Notes: a model not told the origin generated them from the letters alone. Shown: positions 44,572 through 53,720, numbered from the stretch's first letter. The stretch is DNA of 64,000 bases from Brevundimonas sp. (GCF_003248455.1 NZ_QFNM01000004.1:1-64000); one strand, 5' to 3'. Numbers and translations are program-made.

Positions 44572-45984
44572 TCAGGCCGCATAGCCCGAGGCCGCGACCC
44601 CGCTCTGCGGCGCCGGGATGGCCGCGCCTTCGTCGGCGTATTCGTTCAGCTTGTTGCGCAGGGTGCGGATCGAGATGCCCAGGATATTGGCCGCATGGGT
44701 GCGGTTGCCCAGGCAGTGGGTCAGGGTGTCCAGGATCAGCGTCTTCTCCATCGCCGCCACGGTCTGGCCCACGAAGCTGCGGGTCACGGCGTCCGCCGCC
44801 TGGGCCGCGCGGGCGGCGACGCCGCCTTGCGGCGCCTCATAGGCCCGGCCCGCCGTCAGGGACCCGCCCGTTCCCGACAGCGGCTGGCCGTCCGGCAGAC
44901 GGATGGCGTCCACGTCGATTTCGGGTCCGGTCGCCAGCAGCACCGCCCGGTGCATGGCGTTTTCCAGTTCGCGCACATTGCCGGGCCAGCGATGGGCGGC
45001 GATGGCCTGGCGCGCTGCGGCCGACATGGGGCGCGCCGGCACGCCGTTGGCGGCGGCGTATTTCTTGATGAAGTGATCGGCCAGCACGCCGATGTCGCCC
45101 GGCCGCTCGCACAAGGACGGCAGGCGCAGGTTCACCACGTTCAGCCGATACAGCAGATCCTCGCGGAACGTCCCTTCGGCCACGGCCTTGGCCAGGTCGC
45201 GGTTCGAGGTGGCGATGATGCGGATGTTGACCGAAACGGGCTTGGAGCCGCCCACGCGGTCGATGACCCGTTCCTGGATGGCGCGCAGCAGCTTGGCCTG
45301 GAGCCGGGCGTCCATCTCGCTGATTTCGTCCAGCAGCAGGGTGCCGCCGTCCGCCTCTTCGAACTTGCCGATGCGGCGCGCGACGGCCCCGGTGAAGGCG
45401 CCCTTCTCGTGGCCGAACAGTTCGGATTCCAGCAGGTTGTCGGGAATGGCGGCGCAGTTGACGCTGATGAAGGGCTTTTCAGACCGGCGCGAATGTTCGT
45501 GCAGATACCGCGCCATCACCTCCTTGCCGACGCCGCTTTCGCCGGTGATCAGGATCGAGGCCTCGGAGCGGGCGACCTGATCGGCCAGTTGCAGCACGGC
45601 CTTCATCGACGGATCGGCCGAGATCATCGGCTTTTCGTCGTCGGCGACGGCCGACAGGACGGCGGCGATCAGCTCGGCGTCGGGCGGAAGCGGGATGAAT
45701 TCCTTGGCTCCGGCCTTGATCGCGGCGGCGGCCTCTCGCGCATCGGCGTCGACGCCGAAGGCCACCACCGGAATGGTGATCCGCTCGGCCTCGTTGGCGG
45801 CGATCAGGCCGGCGATGTCCAGTTGATAGTCGACCATCAGCAGGTCCGCGCCCTGCCCGCGCCGCAACTGCTCGGTCGCCTGATCGGCGCGTTCGACATG
45901 GTTGACCTTGGCGCCGTGCGCCATGGCCATCTTGACCGCCGAAGCGAGCTGGCCGCTCAGTCTGCCTACCACCAGAAGACGCAT
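44572..45984 (-). CDS. flbD: Sigma-54-dependent flagellar regulator FlbD
   Basis: A 470-residue activator. An N-terminal receiver-like domain (1-115) precedes the sigma-54 AAA+ domain: Walker A GESGVGKE, the sigma-54-contacting GAFTGA loop and Walker B GGTLLLDEISEMD. The C-terminal Fis-type HTH reads NRTHAANILGISIRTLRNKL. In Caulobacter, FlbD activates late flagellar promoters and represses fliF. The sigma-54 promoter before flgF is a likely target. Confidence 0.93.
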   Translation of the reverse strand: MRLLVVGRLSGQLASAVKMAMAHGAKVNHVERADQATEQLRRGQGADLLMVDYQLDIAGLIAANEAERITIPVVAFGVDADAREAAAAIKAGAKEFIPLPPDAELIAAVLSAVADDEKPMISADPSMKAVLQLADQVARSEASILITGESGVGKEVMARYLHEHSRRSEKPFISVNCAAIPDNLLESELFGHEKGAFTGAVARRIGKFEEADGGTLLLDEISEMDARLQAKLLRAIQERVIDRVGGSKPVSVNIRIIATSNRDLAKAVAEGTFREDLLYRLNVVNLRLPSLCERPGDIGVLADHFIKKYAAANGVPARPMSAAARQAIAAHRWPGNVRELENAMHRAVLLATGPEIDVDAIRLPDGQPLSGTGGSLTAGRAYEAPQGGVAARAAQAADAVTRSFVGQTVAAMEKTLILDTLTHCLGNRTHAANILGISIRTLRNKLNEYADEGAAIPAPQSGVAASGYAA

Positions 45985-46025
45985 CGTTCTTCTCCTCTAA
46001 TCGCTGTTTCGAACCGCGTCGCCCG

Positions 46026-46358
46026 TCAGGCGCCGCTGTCCTCGGTCTTGATGATTTCCGTCATGGTCACGCCCAGACGATCGTCGACGACGACGACCTC
46101 GCCGCGCGCGATCAGGCGGTTGTTGACGAAGATGTCGATGGCCTCGCCGACCTTGCGGTCCAGCTCCAGCACCGAGCCCTTGTTCAGTTTCAGCAGTTGG
46201 GCCACCGACATGTGCGACTTGCCCAGCACGGCCGAGATGTTGACCGGCACGTCGAAGACGGTGGCCAGGTCGGCGGCGGTCTTTTCGCCCGCGTCGTCGA
46301 TGGGCGGCGGGCCGGAAAGGGCGGAGAATTCCTCCAGGGCCAGGTCGTCGGACGCCAT
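46026..46358 (-). CDS. fliN: Flagellar motor switch protein FliN
   Basis: A 110-residue C-ring protein with the SpoA domain (DVPVNISAVLGKSHMSVAQLLKLNKGSVLELDRKVGE is its core region). Its ATG overlaps the stop of fliH (ATGA). It works with FliM and FliG in the rotor switch and docks the export ATPase via FliH. Confidence 0.94.
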   Translation of the reverse strand: MASDDLALEEFSALSGPPPIDDAGEKTAADLATVFDVPVNISAVLGKSHMSVAQLLKLNKGSVLELDRKVGEAIDIFVNNRLIARGEVVVVDDRLGVTMTEIIKTEDSGA

Positions 46359-47020
46359 CAGAACATGCTCCTGTCGACGGGAAGGGTTTCGGCGTGTCCG
46401 GCCTCCGCCGCCAAGGCGGCCGTCAGGGCCTCGGCGACGCGCTGGGCGGACATCTGCGGATCGTGGTCGGCGCGGCCGTCCGCCCATTCCAGCTGGAAGG
46501 CGGCGGGATGCAGGCCCGGCTCGTCGCGGAAGGCGACCGCCCCGGTGAAGCCGCTGTCGGCGCAGGCTCGTTCGATCAGGCCCCGCGCGGCCTCGTCCAG
46601 GTTCGAGGCGCGCACCACCAGGCGCGGCGAGGCGTCGATCTCCTGGGCCAGGATTTCCAGCGCGGCCTTCAGCGGCGCCTGGGGAAAGCGCTCCAGCGCG
46701 GCGCCGGCGATGGCGCGGGCGGCGGCCAGGGCCAGGGCGGCCGACTGCTCGCGATGCGCCTGGGCCGCCGCCCGCAGGGTCGGCATGGCCGCAGCGGCGG
46801 CCTGGGCCACGCTGGTCAGGGCCAGGGCGCGGATGTTCTCGATCTCGGCCAGGGCTTGCTGACGCGCCTCCAGACGCCCTTGCGCCACCAGGGCGTCGAC
46901 CTCGGCGGGGAGATAGGCGCGCTTGGCGGGCGTCCAGGCGCCGGGGCGCACCACGGCGCCGTCGGCGTCGAACTCGGTATCGAAGGCGAAGGGGCGGCGA
47001 TGTTCGGCGGGCGCGGTCAT
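46358..47020 (-). CDS. fliH: FliH-like flagellar assembly protein (FlbE)
   Basis: A 220-residue Ala/Gln-rich helical protein with a central coiled coil (about 50-130) and a C-terminal region matching FliH/FlbE (FQLEWADGRADHDPQMSAQRVAEAL). In Caulobacter this position between fliG and fliN is occupied by flbE, the FliH equivalent that regulates the export ATPase FliI. Sequence is poorly conserved, so the call relies partly on context. Confidence 0.8.
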   Translation of the reverse strand: MTAPAEHRRPFAFDTEFDADGAVVRPGAWTPAKRAYLPAEVDALVAQGRLEARQQALAEIENIRALALTSVAQAAAAAMPTLRAAAQAHREQSAALALAAARAIAGAALERFPQAPLKAALEILAQEIDASPRLVVRASNLDEAARGLIERACADSGFTGAVAFRDEPGLHPAAFQLEWADGRADHDPQMSAQRVAEALTAALAAEAGHAETLPVDRSMF

Positions 47021-47021
47021 G

Positions 47022-48056
47022 TCAGTAGATCAACTCGTCGTCTGCGCCCTGGCCGGCCAGCATGATGTCGCCCTTGGCGGCCAGATCCTTGGCCACCTGG
47101 ACCATCGCCATCTGGGCGGCGTCGACATCCTTTAGGCGCACCGGGCCCATCGATTCCATGTCCTCGCGCATGATCTTGGAGGCCCGCTCGGACATGTTGG
47201 AGAAGAACATCTCGCGCAGTCCCTCGGAGGCGCCCTTCAGCGCCAGGCCCAGCGAATCCTTGTCCACGCTGCGCAGCAGGGTCTGTATGCCGCCGGGGTC
47301 CAGCTTGGACAGGTCCTCGAACACGAACATCAGGGCCCGGATGCGTTCGGCGGATTCCCGGTTTCGCTCTTCGAGGGCGCCGATGAACCGGGCCTCGGTC
47401 TGGCGGTCGAAGCTGTTGAAGATGTCGGCCATCATCTCGTGGCTGTCGCGCTTCGACGTGCGGGCCAGGTTCGACATGAATTCGGTGCGCAGCGTGGCCT
47501 CGATCTTGTCCAGGATCTCGCGCTGCACCGGCTCCATGCGCAGCATCCGCTGGACGCATTCCAGGGCGAAGTCCTCGGGCAGGCTGGTCAGGACGCGGGC
47601 GGCGTGGTCGGTGCGGACCTTGGACAGGATCACCGCCACCGTCTGGGGGTATTCGTTCTTCAGATAGTTGGCGAGCACCGCCTCGTTCACATTGCCCAGC
47701 TTGTCCCACATGGTGCGGCCGGCGGGACCGCGAATCTCCTCCATCAGACCGTCGACGCGATCCTTGGGCAGAAAGGCGCTGAGCAGCTTCTGCGTCTGTT
47801 CGTAGCTGCCCATCACCGAGCCGGAGCCGGACAGGCCCGAGACGAATTCGATCATCAACGCCTCGACCGCCTCGGCCGTGACATTGCCCAGGGTCGCCAT
47901 CGCCTGGGAGATCTCCTTGACCTCGTCGTCGTCCAGCCGCTCCCACAAGGCGGTGTGCTCCTCGCCCAGCGCCAGGAGGATGACGGCGGCCTTCTCCGGC
48001 CCCGTCAGCTTGTTGGGGTCCTCGACGGCGGACTTCTTGTTGACCAGCTTCGCCAT
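47022..48056 (-). CDS. fliG: Flagellar motor switch protein FliG
   Basis: A 344-residue rotor protein. N-terminal LTGPEKAAVILLALGEEH, the middle EHPQ-type segment (NEYPQTVAVILSKV) and the C-terminal charged helix that contacts the stator (VFEDLSKLDPGGIQTLLRSVDKDSLGLALKG region) are all present. The ATG overlaps the fliF stop by 4 bp. Confidence 0.96.
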   Translation of the reverse strand: MAKLVNKKSAVEDPNKLTGPEKAAVILLALGEEHTALWERLDDDEVKEISQAMATLGNVTAEAVEALMIEFVSGLSGSGSVMGSYEQTQKLLSAFLPKDRVDGLMEEIRGPAGRTMWDKLGNVNEAVLANYLKNEYPQTVAVILSKVRTDHAARVLTSLPEDFALECVQRMLRMEPVQREILDKIEATLRTEFMSNLARTSKRDSHEMMADIFNSFDRQTEARFIGALEERNRESAERIRALMFVFEDLSKLDPGGIQTLLRSVDKDSLGLALKGASEGLREMFFSNMSERASKIMREDMESMGPVRLKDVDAAQMAMVQVAKDLAAKGDIMLAGQGADDELIY

Positions 48057-49693
48057 CAGCCTTCGGCCACCCAGGTGCGCAGGATGCCGGCCGCCTCATC
48101 GGGATGCGACTGGACGAAGTCGGCGACCTTCTTGACCGAGGACGCCTTCACCTGACCCTCGATGCGGGCGATGTCGATCTTCTGCTCCATCTCGCTGGGC
48201 GGGGGCAGCTGGACCATCTGCGGCTGGCCGTCCGGCCCGATGATGGTGGTCGTCACCGGCGTCACCGACGCCCCTTCGGACGAGACCAGCGCCGGCAGGT
48301 TCGTTCCGCCCGCCGCCGTCTTCAGCAGCGGTCGCAGCACGAAGAAGATCAGCAGGACGCCGGTGATCAGCAGAACCAGCAGCTCCACGCCCCGCATGAT
48401 GTCGTTCTTGGAGAAGTCGAACATCGAAGAGGCGCCGTCCAGCCCGCCGGCGACGCCGGTGTCGTGGTTGAAGCGGACGTTGACGACCTCGATCTTGTCG
48501 CCGCGGCTTTCGTCGATGCCGGCGGCGGCGGCGACCAGCGACTTGATCTGGTTGATCTCCTCGGTGGTGCGCGGGGCGTAGGTCGCCTCGCCCTTGCCGT
48601 CCTTGGCCGGCGTCCACTTGCCGTCCACGGCGACGGCGACGGCCAGCTTCTTGACCTCGCCCGGCTCCTTGGTCGTGGTGGTGGTGGTGTTGGAGATTTC
48701 GTAGTTGGTGGTCTCGGCGTTCTCGGCGTTGGTCGAGCCGACTGGGGTCGTCGCCGGCGCCGCGCCGCCGGGGATGTTGTTGGTCGCCGTCACCCCGCCA
48801 TCGGGTTGGCCGGTCGTGTCGCTGGACTGGGAGCCGTTGGTGGTGGTCGAGCGCACCACCTGGCCGTCGGGATCGAACTTCTGCTCCTGGGTGGTCGAAC
48901 GGCTGTGGTCGATGTCGGCCGTCACCTGCACGCGCGCGGCCCCCACGCCGACAACGCCCTCGACGATGTCCTTGATGCGGGCCTGAAGCTGGGCTTCGGT
49001 ATTGCCCTTGGCCTCCTCGGCCGAGGCGGAGTTGAAGCCCTGGTCGTCGCCGCCGGCGGCCAGGGTGCGATTGTTCTGGTCGGCCACGGTGACGCGGTCG
49101 GGCTTCAGATTCGGCACGGACGACGCCACCAGATTGCGGATCGCCCGCACCTGGTCGCCGGTCAGATCGCGTCCGCCAACGCCGACCAGGACGGCGGCGG
49201 TCGGTTCTCCGGCGGCGGAGGTGAACATTTCGCGGCGCGGCATGGTGATGTGAACGCGGGCGGCGGTGATGCCGCGCATCGACATGATGGTCCGCGACAG
49301 CTCGCCCTGCAGGGCGCGCTGCTCGTTCAACTGCTGCTGGAACTCGGTCTGGCCCAGGACCGATTGGTTGTCGAACAGCTCGTAGCCGACCGAGCCGGAC
49401 GTCACCAACCCCTTGCCCGCGACCAGCATCCGGGCCGCGCCCACCTCGTCGCGATTGACCATGATGGTCGAGCCGTCGCCCTTGGACGAATATTTGATGT
49501 TGGCCTGATCCAGGGCGGCGGTGATCTCGCCCGCCTCGCGCAGGTCCAGGTTGGAATAGAGCAGCGCGTCCGGGGCCTGGCCCATGCGCAGCATGACGGC
49601 AACCAGCACGGCGGCGACGCCGGCGGCGACGCCGAGCACCGCCGCCAGGCGGCCGATCCCGAACTTCTGCAACGCCGCCGTAAAGCCGCCCAC
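48056..49693 (-). CDS. fliF: Flagellar MS-ring protein FliF
   Basis: A 545-residue MS-ring subunit with transmembrane helices near 20-40 and about 435-460. The YscJ/FliF ring-building domain contains LYSNLDLREAGEITAAL and MRGITAARVHITMP. The C-terminal tail binds FliG. A GTG at 49693 is taken as start (VGGFTAALQKFG); a TTG five codons earlier in the same frame is also possible. First gene of the operon, with a CtrA-like box 65 bp upstream. Confidence 0.92.
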   Translation of the reverse strand: MGGFTAALQKFGIGRLAAVLGVAAGVAAVLVAVMLRMGQAPDALLYSNLDLREAGEITAALDQANIKYSSKGDGSTIMVNRDEVGAARMLVAGKGLVTSGSVGYELFDNQSVLGQTEFQQQLNEQRALQGELSRTIMSMRGITAARVHITMPRREMFTSAAGEPTAAVLVGVGGRDLTGDQVRAIRNLVASSVPNLKPDRVTVADQNNRTLAAGGDDQGFNSASAEEAKGNTEAQLQARIKDIVEGVVGVGAARVQVTADIDHSRSTTQEQKFDPDGQVVRSTTTNGSQSSDTTGQPDGGVTATNNIPGGAAPATTPVGSTNAENAETTNYEISNTTTTTTKEPGEVKKLAVAVAVDGKWTPAKDGKGEATYAPRTTEEINQIKSLVAAAAGIDESRGDKIEVVNVRFNHDTGVAGGLDGASSMFDFSKNDIMRGVELLVLLITGVLLIFFVLRPLLKTAAGGTNLPALVSSEGASVTPVTTTIIGPDGQPQMVQLPPPSEMEQKIDIARIEGQVKASSVKKVADFVQSHPDEAAGILRTWVAEG

Positions 49694-49757
49694 GCGATCC
49701 CGCCCCAAACTCGCGGGAAATGCTCGCGCCCCGCTAGGCAGAAAATGCCGCCTGGAT

Positions 49758-49774
49758 GGTAAACGTCGCGTTAA
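49758..49774 (-). promoter_or_regulatory. CtrA-like box of the fliF operon
   Basis: On the minus strand TTAA-CGCGACG-TTTACC matches TTAA-N7-TTAA at 7 of 8 fixed bases. It lies 65 bp before the fliF start and overlaps the stop codon of the upstream hydrolase gene. The same form (N7, TTTAC) occurs at fliL, so both early operons probably respond to CtrA. Confidence 0.65.
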
Positions 49775-50853
49775 GAGTGAGGCTTGGCCGGCCGCCGCTC
49801 CAGTTGGGACAATACGGCCGGCGCCCCGGACGGCAGCGGCGCCTGGGGATCGCGCAGCCAGGCGGCGACGTCGCGATAGACGATCTCCGCGTCCAGATCG
49901 CGATCCAGCAGGTGCCAGCCGTGCGGATACCAGGCGGTCCGAAGCATTCCGCCTTGCGCTTGGGCGCGACGCAGGGCCGCGCGCATCTGATCGGGCTTCA
50001 CCACCTCGTCGTTGGCGCCGTACATCAGTATGGCGTCCCCGCGGATGCGGCCCAGAGTCCGCGCCGAGGTCTCCATCAGGTCGACCAGGCCGTAGATGGT
50101 GTCGAACCGGGTCGCCAGAATGCTCATCGGATCGCGCCCGTTGCGGACCAGCTCCAGCGTATTGGACGAGGCGTGAATGCCCCGAGTGATGAAGGACGGC
50201 GGCTCCAGCGCCACATTCCCCAGCGCCCGCGCCGCCAGATTGATCGCCAGGCTGTTGAACGGCCCCTGCGACGACCAGCCCCAGACGCCGGGCGCCAGCA
50301 GGACCACGCGATCCGCATCCGGCGGATCGTCGGAGGCGAAGGCGGCGACCGCCACCGAACCGCCCATGCTTTCGCCCACGACGGCGACCACGGCGCCGGG
50401 ATGGCGGGCGCGGGCCATGGCCACGGCCTCTCGCACATCGTCGGTCATCCGCCGTCGGCCCGCCCAGACGCCTCGCCCCGGCGCGCCGCCGAAGCCGCGC
50501 TGATCGAAGGCCCAGGTCTCGATCCCCTGTTCGGCCCACCACGGCCCGGCCAGGCGAAAACTGGCGTTGTGATCGTTCATGCCGTGCAGGGCCACGATCA
50601 CCGCCCAGGGCGCGCGATCCTTTGGTCCCCATTGCAGCAGCGGCAGTCGCGCGCCGTCCGACATGACGAGGGCCTTGTCCTCGACGTGCGGTCCGACGAA
50701 GCCCGGCGGCGGCGTCAGAGGCGGCTGGATATGGGGCGCGGCGCAGGCGGAAAGGGCCAGGGAGGCGGCCAGCGGCGCCAATCTTTTCAGATCAGGCCGG
50801 CGAAAGCCGGGACCGAGCACTTTGGACGAAAGGCGGTCAAACAGCGTCGTCAT
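49771..50853 (-). CDS. Alpha/beta hydrolase lipoprotein (monoacylglycerol lipase-like)
   Basis: A 360-residue serine hydrolase: oxyanion region VALHGMNDHN, nucleophile elbow VGESMGGSV (Ser), Asp in MYGANDEVV and His in YPHGWHLLDRD. A lipoprotein signal ends at Cys in LALSACAAP (about residue 37). The residues before it (VLGPGFRRPDLK) are encoded by a REP-like repeat, and a GTG at about residue 12 could be the true start. Hydrolysis of lipid esters is likely. Confidence 0.83.
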   Translation of the reverse strand: MTTLFDRLSSKVLGPGFRRPDLKRLAPLAASLALSACAAPHIQPPLTPPPGFVGPHVEDKALVMSDGARLPLLQWGPKDRAPWAVIVALHGMNDHNASFRLAGPWWAEQGIETWAFDQRGFGGAPGRGVWAGRRRMTDDVREAVAMARARHPGAVVAVVGESMGGSVAVAAFASDDPPDADRVVLLAPGVWGWSSQGPFNSLAINLAARALGNVALEPPSFITRGIHASSNTLELVRNGRDPMSILATRFDTIYGLVDLMETSARTLGRIRGDAILMYGANDEVVKPDQMRAALRRAQAQGGMLRTAWYPHGWHLLDRDLDAEIVYRDVAAWLRDPQAPLPSGAPAVLSQLERRPAKPHS

Positions 50854-50905
50854 CGTTCGTCCCACGCACAGCCTCGCTAAAGAACCGGGTCCCGGCTTTC
50901 GCCGG
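50797..50905. repeat. REP-like inverted pair spanning two gene ends
   Basis: CCGGCGAAAGCCGGGACC (50797-50814) is the perfect 18-bp reverse complement of 50888-50905. One arm encodes part of the hydrolase N-terminus and the other the last residues of the uracil-DNA glycosylase-like protein (SAHSGESRDPVL). The arms belong to the same repeat family as the element at 51.5 kb. Confidence 0.75.
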
Positions 50906-51506
50906 AATGAGCGGACATTGAAGGGGCGAGGATCCCGCGCACCCGTTCCCGCAGATAAGGCACGACCTCGGCCTCGAACCACGGGTTCTTCCTCAGCCAG
51001 GCGGTGTTGCGCCACGATGGATGCGGCAGGACCAGAACATCTGGCGCATGGTCGCGCCAGGCCCGCACCGTCTCGGTCATGTTGCGCCCCGCCCGCCCGC
51101 CCAGCGCCCAGGCCTGGGCGTAGCCGCCGACCAGCAGAGTCAGCGCCATGCGCGGCAGGGCCTCCAGCAACTGCGGCCGCCACAGGTCGGCGCACCGTGT
51201 CGGCGGAGGATGGTCGCCGCCTTTCGGGGCCGTGCCGGGATAGCAGAAGGCCTGGGCCGCTACGCCGATGCGGCGGTCGGCGTAGAAGGTCTGGTAATCC
51301 ACGCCCATCCAGTCGCGCAGCCGGTCGCCGGACGGATCGGTGAACGGCAGGCCGCTTTCATGCACTCGACGCCCCGGCGCCTGGCCGCAGATCAGCAGGC
51401 GGGTCTCCGCAAACACCCGAACCACCGGACGCGGCGTATGCGGCAGCACGCCGGCGCAGGCGCGACAGGCGCGGATTTCGTCCAGAACGGCGTCAAGATT
51501 TCTCAC
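50877..51506 (-). CDS. Uracil-DNA glycosylase family protein
   Basis: A 209-residue protein of the UDG superfamily, with the N-terminal Cys pair of an Fe-S or zinc site (RACRAC), the active-site loop ICGQAPGRRVHESGLPF and the C-terminal LPHPSWRN motif. It probably excises uracil or acts on related lesions. It starts at GTG 3 bp from the MITE-like element; its last 12 residues come from another REP copy. Confidence 0.82.
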   Translation of the reverse strand: MRNLDAVLDEIRACRACAGVLPHTPRPVVRVFAETRLLICGQAPGRRVHESGLPFTDPSGDRLRDWMGVDYQTFYADRRIGVAAQAFCYPGTAPKGGDHPPPTRCADLWRPQLLEALPRMALTLLVGGYAQAWALGGRAGRNMTETVRAWRDHAPDVLVLPHPSWRNTAWLRKNPWFEAEVVPYLRERVRGILAPSMSAHSGESRDPVL

Positions 51507-51508
51507 GA

Positions 51509-51638
51509 CCCGCTCATCCCCGCGAAAGCGGGGACCCAGATCTTTGGGCGCTCCGTTTTCGCCGATCTTCAGCGATATCGATCCCAAACGCCTTGCCTCA
51601 CAAAGGACTGGGTCCCCGCTTTCGCGGGGATGAGCGGG
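51509..51638. repeat. 130-bp MITE-like element with 31-bp perfect terminal inverted repeats
   Basis: Positions 51509-51539 and 51608-51638 are exact reverse complements; each arm itself contains a palindrome (CCCCGC-GAAA-GCGGGG). The 68-bp interior has no coding content. It fits exactly between the start of the glycosylase gene (3 bp away) and the stop of the next gene (4 bp away). It probably acts as a REP/BIME-type unit that can fold into a large hairpin and may work as a terminator. Confidence 0.8.
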
Positions 51639-51642
51639 AAGT

Positions 51643-51948
51643 TTAATCCTCGATCTCGTCGTTCGCCGCCGGCGGACGACGGCTCAGCGCCAGGGCGGTC
51701 TCTTCGGGCGTGGCCTGACGCAGGCGCGTGACGCCCTTGAAATCGTCGGGATCGACCGCCTTGCCCTTCTTGGTGATGGTCAACTGGCCCTGGCGCATCA
51801 GGCCCAGGGCTGCGGCGCGCACCTTGGGCAGCATCCGCCGCCACTGTTCGGGCTGTAGCGTCTTGGCCACTTCGGCCGGCTCGATGCTCTGGCCCGGCTC
51901 CAGCGAGGCGATTTTATTCAGGATTGCGGTTTCGATCGGATCGCTCAT
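51643..51948 (-). CDS. DUF3253 domain-containing protein
   Basis: A 101-residue small helical protein (MSDPIETAILNKIASLEPGQSI...). The winged-helix-like segment PAEVAKTLQPEQWRRMLPKVRAAALGLMRQG, followed by GQLTITKKGKAVDP, is typical of DUF3253. Function unknown; a DNA-binding fold is likely. The longer frame upstream is discarded because it runs antisense through the thioesterase gene. Confidence 0.78.
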   Translation of the reverse strand: MSDPIETAILNKIASLEPGQSIEPAEVAKTLQPEQWRRMLPKVRAAALGLMRQGQLTITKKGKAVDPDDFKGVTRLRQATPEETALALSRRPPAANDEIED

Positions 51949-51996
51949 TGCGCCTATATGCTGCACCGCACGCCCAGAAGTAAGGCCGTTACCTCT

Positions 51997-52431
51997 ATGC
52001 CGAAGAAAATCACCATCACCGAAGGCGAATTCGCCGGCTGGCAGACCTACGACCTGCACGACACCTTCGACACCGTGGTCGGCCCCTTCTACGGCCGGCC
52101 CGACCCCGACGGCCAGATGCGCTGCGCCTTCCGCGCAGAGCAGAAGCACATGAACGCGGGCGGACGGATGCATGGCGGCTGTCTGATGACCTTCGCCGAC
52201 ATCGCCATGTTCCAGATCGCCTATCAGGAGATGGAGGGCGCCTCGGGCGTCACGGTGCAACTGGACTCCACCTTCATCGACGGCGGCTATGTCGGCGAAC
52301 TGATCGAGGCGACCGGCCAGGTGACGAAGGCGGGCAAGAGCCTGATCTTCGTGCGGGGTCAGATCACGACGGGCGAGCGACTGCTGATGACCTTCTCGGG
52401 CGTGATCCGAAAGTTCACGCCGCGCGGCTGA
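51997..52431 (+). CDS. PaaI-family hotdog thioesterase
   Basis: A 144-residue hotdog-fold acyl-CoA thioesterase with the motif HGGCLMTFADIAMF, where the acidic Asp is the usual catalytic position, and a C-terminal VRGQITTGERLLMTFSG strand. The acyl substrate is unknown. The upstream in-frame ATG is rejected because family members start near MPKKITITE. Its end overlaps the YoaK gene on the other strand. Confidence 0.85.
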   Translation: MPKKITITEGEFAGWQTYDLHDTFDTVVGPFYGRPDPDGQMRCAFRAEQKHMNAGGRMHGGCLMTFADIAMFQIAYQEMEGASGVTVQLDSTFIDGGYVGELIEATGQVTKAGKSLIFVRGQITTGERLLMTFSGVIRKFTPRG

Positions 52432-53053
52432 ACCGCGTCACGACCGCCAGCAGAAAGGCGAAGGCCGCCGCCGGCCACAGGGCCGCCAGCCCCAGCCGGC
52501 CGAAGGTCAGGGCTCCCACGACCGCGCCGCCCGTCAGCCCGGCCCACAGGATCAGATAGGGGCCGAACCCCCAGCGGTCGCCGCCCATGACCGCCGCCGC
52601 CAGGCTCTGACCCAGCTTGACCAGCGTGCCGGTCATATAGGTCAGGCTGACCGCCACCTCGCCATTTCGCAGGAAGACCGAATTCTCGGCCGCCATCGCC
52701 ATGACCATCAGGCCGATGGCCACGGGCTTATGGCCCGCCCAGGACGCCAGCGCTGCCAGCGTCAGCAGGCCGCCCTCGAACGCCAGCACGCGGCTGCGCG
52801 AACGTCCCTGCCGCCCGCGCGCGATCAGGGCGCCGAAGAAGGATCCCATGACGAACAGGATCAGAATGCCGGCCAGGCCGCCCGCCGCCGCCCATCGCCC
52901 TTCGGCCAAGCTGGCCGCCAGACGGGTCGAGTTGCCGCTCATGAACGAAACGAACACCCCGCCCAGTTGCAGAAAACCCAGGCTGTCGACATAGCCCGCC
53001 AGCACCGCCAGCGACAGCGCCAGCGCCCGATGGGGAGGCGGCAGGGCGCGCAC
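52415..53053 (-). CDS. YoaK family (DUF1275) membrane protein
   Basis: A 212-residue integral membrane protein with six predicted helices; the signature begins LAGYVDSLGFLQLGGVFVSFMSGNSTRLA. Function of DUF1275 proteins is unknown. It starts at GTG and lies 6 bp after the stop of the upstream GST gene. Confidence 0.87.
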   Translation of the reverse strand: MRALPPPHRALALSLAVLAGYVDSLGFLQLGGVFVSFMSGNSTRLAASLAEGRWAAAGGLAGILILFVMGSFFGALIARGRQGRSRSRVLAFEGGLLTLAALASWAGHKPVAIGLMVMAMAAENSVFLRNGEVAVSLTYMTGTLVKLGQSLAAAVMGGDRWGFGPYLILWAGLTGGAVVGALTFGRLGLAALWPAAAFAFLLAVVTRFSRAA

Positions 53054-53059
53054 GGCGGC

Positions 53060-53680
53060 TCAGACCCCGGCCTTGGCCGCCGGCCGCGCGCGGCAGGTGT
53101 CCAGCCAGCGCGCCAGGTTTTCGAACTCGGCCGGCGGGCTGTATTTGACCACCCGTGCGAAATCCAGCCCCACCACGCCCACGATGTCGGCGATGGTGAA
53201 CCGGTCCAGCGCCAGGAAGGTCCGGGTCGCCAGATGGGCGTCCAGCGTGCGCATGAACCGTTCGGCCGACAGGCGGTTGTATTCGGCGACCTGGGGCATC
53301 TGGGTCGCCTCCAGCGCCGCCAGCGCGGGGTGGGTGTGGCGCACGTTCAGCATGATCGGCGTCGCCAGATAGAATTCGCACCGGCGCGTCCACATCTCCA
53401 CCTCGGCCTGTTCCAGCGGGTCCCGGCCGAACAGGTTCGGCTCGGGATGCAGCGCCTCCAGATAGCGGCAGATGGCGATGGATTCCGACAGGATCGTCCC
53501 GTCGTCCAGTTCCAGCGCCGGCAGGTGGGGCACGCCGACGCGATCGCGGAAGGCGGGCTTCTTGTGCTCGCCCGTCATGATGTCGATCTCGACCATCTCC
53601 ACGTCGGCCACGCCCTTCTCGGCCATGACCCAGCGCACCCGTCGCGGGTTCGGCGCACGATTGGAGGTGTAGAGTTTCAT
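53060..53680 (-). CDS. Glutathione S-transferase family protein
   Basis: A 206-residue protein with an N-terminal thioredoxin-like domain (KLYTSNRAPNPRRVRWVMAEKG, Ser/Asn near residue 5-7 for GSH activation, and DGTILSESIAICRYLE as the G-site) and an all-helical C-terminal domain (RFTIADIVGVVGLDFARV). Probably acts in detoxification; substrate unknown. Confidence 0.88.
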   Translation of the reverse strand: MKLYTSNRAPNPRRVRWVMAEKGVADVEMVEIDIMTGEHKKPAFRDRVGVPHLPALELDDGTILSESIAICRYLEALHPEPNLFGRDPLEQAEVEMWTRRCEFYLATPIMLNVRHTHPALAALEATQMPQVAEYNRLSAERFMRTLDAHLATRTFLALDRFTIADIVGVVGLDFARVVKYSPPAEFENLARWLDTCRARPAAKAGV

Positions 53681-53720
53681 GACCCGGCCTCGTCGGCCTT
53701 CAAGGCCGTCGATCCCAAGG

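Noticed and set aside
42937..46548. Very long open frame (over 1200 codons) on the plus strand
   Set aside because: It runs antisense to flhA, the beta-lactamase, flbD and fliN. In GC-rich DNA the opposite strand of real genes stays open by codon bias. It shows no domains and low-complexity composition.
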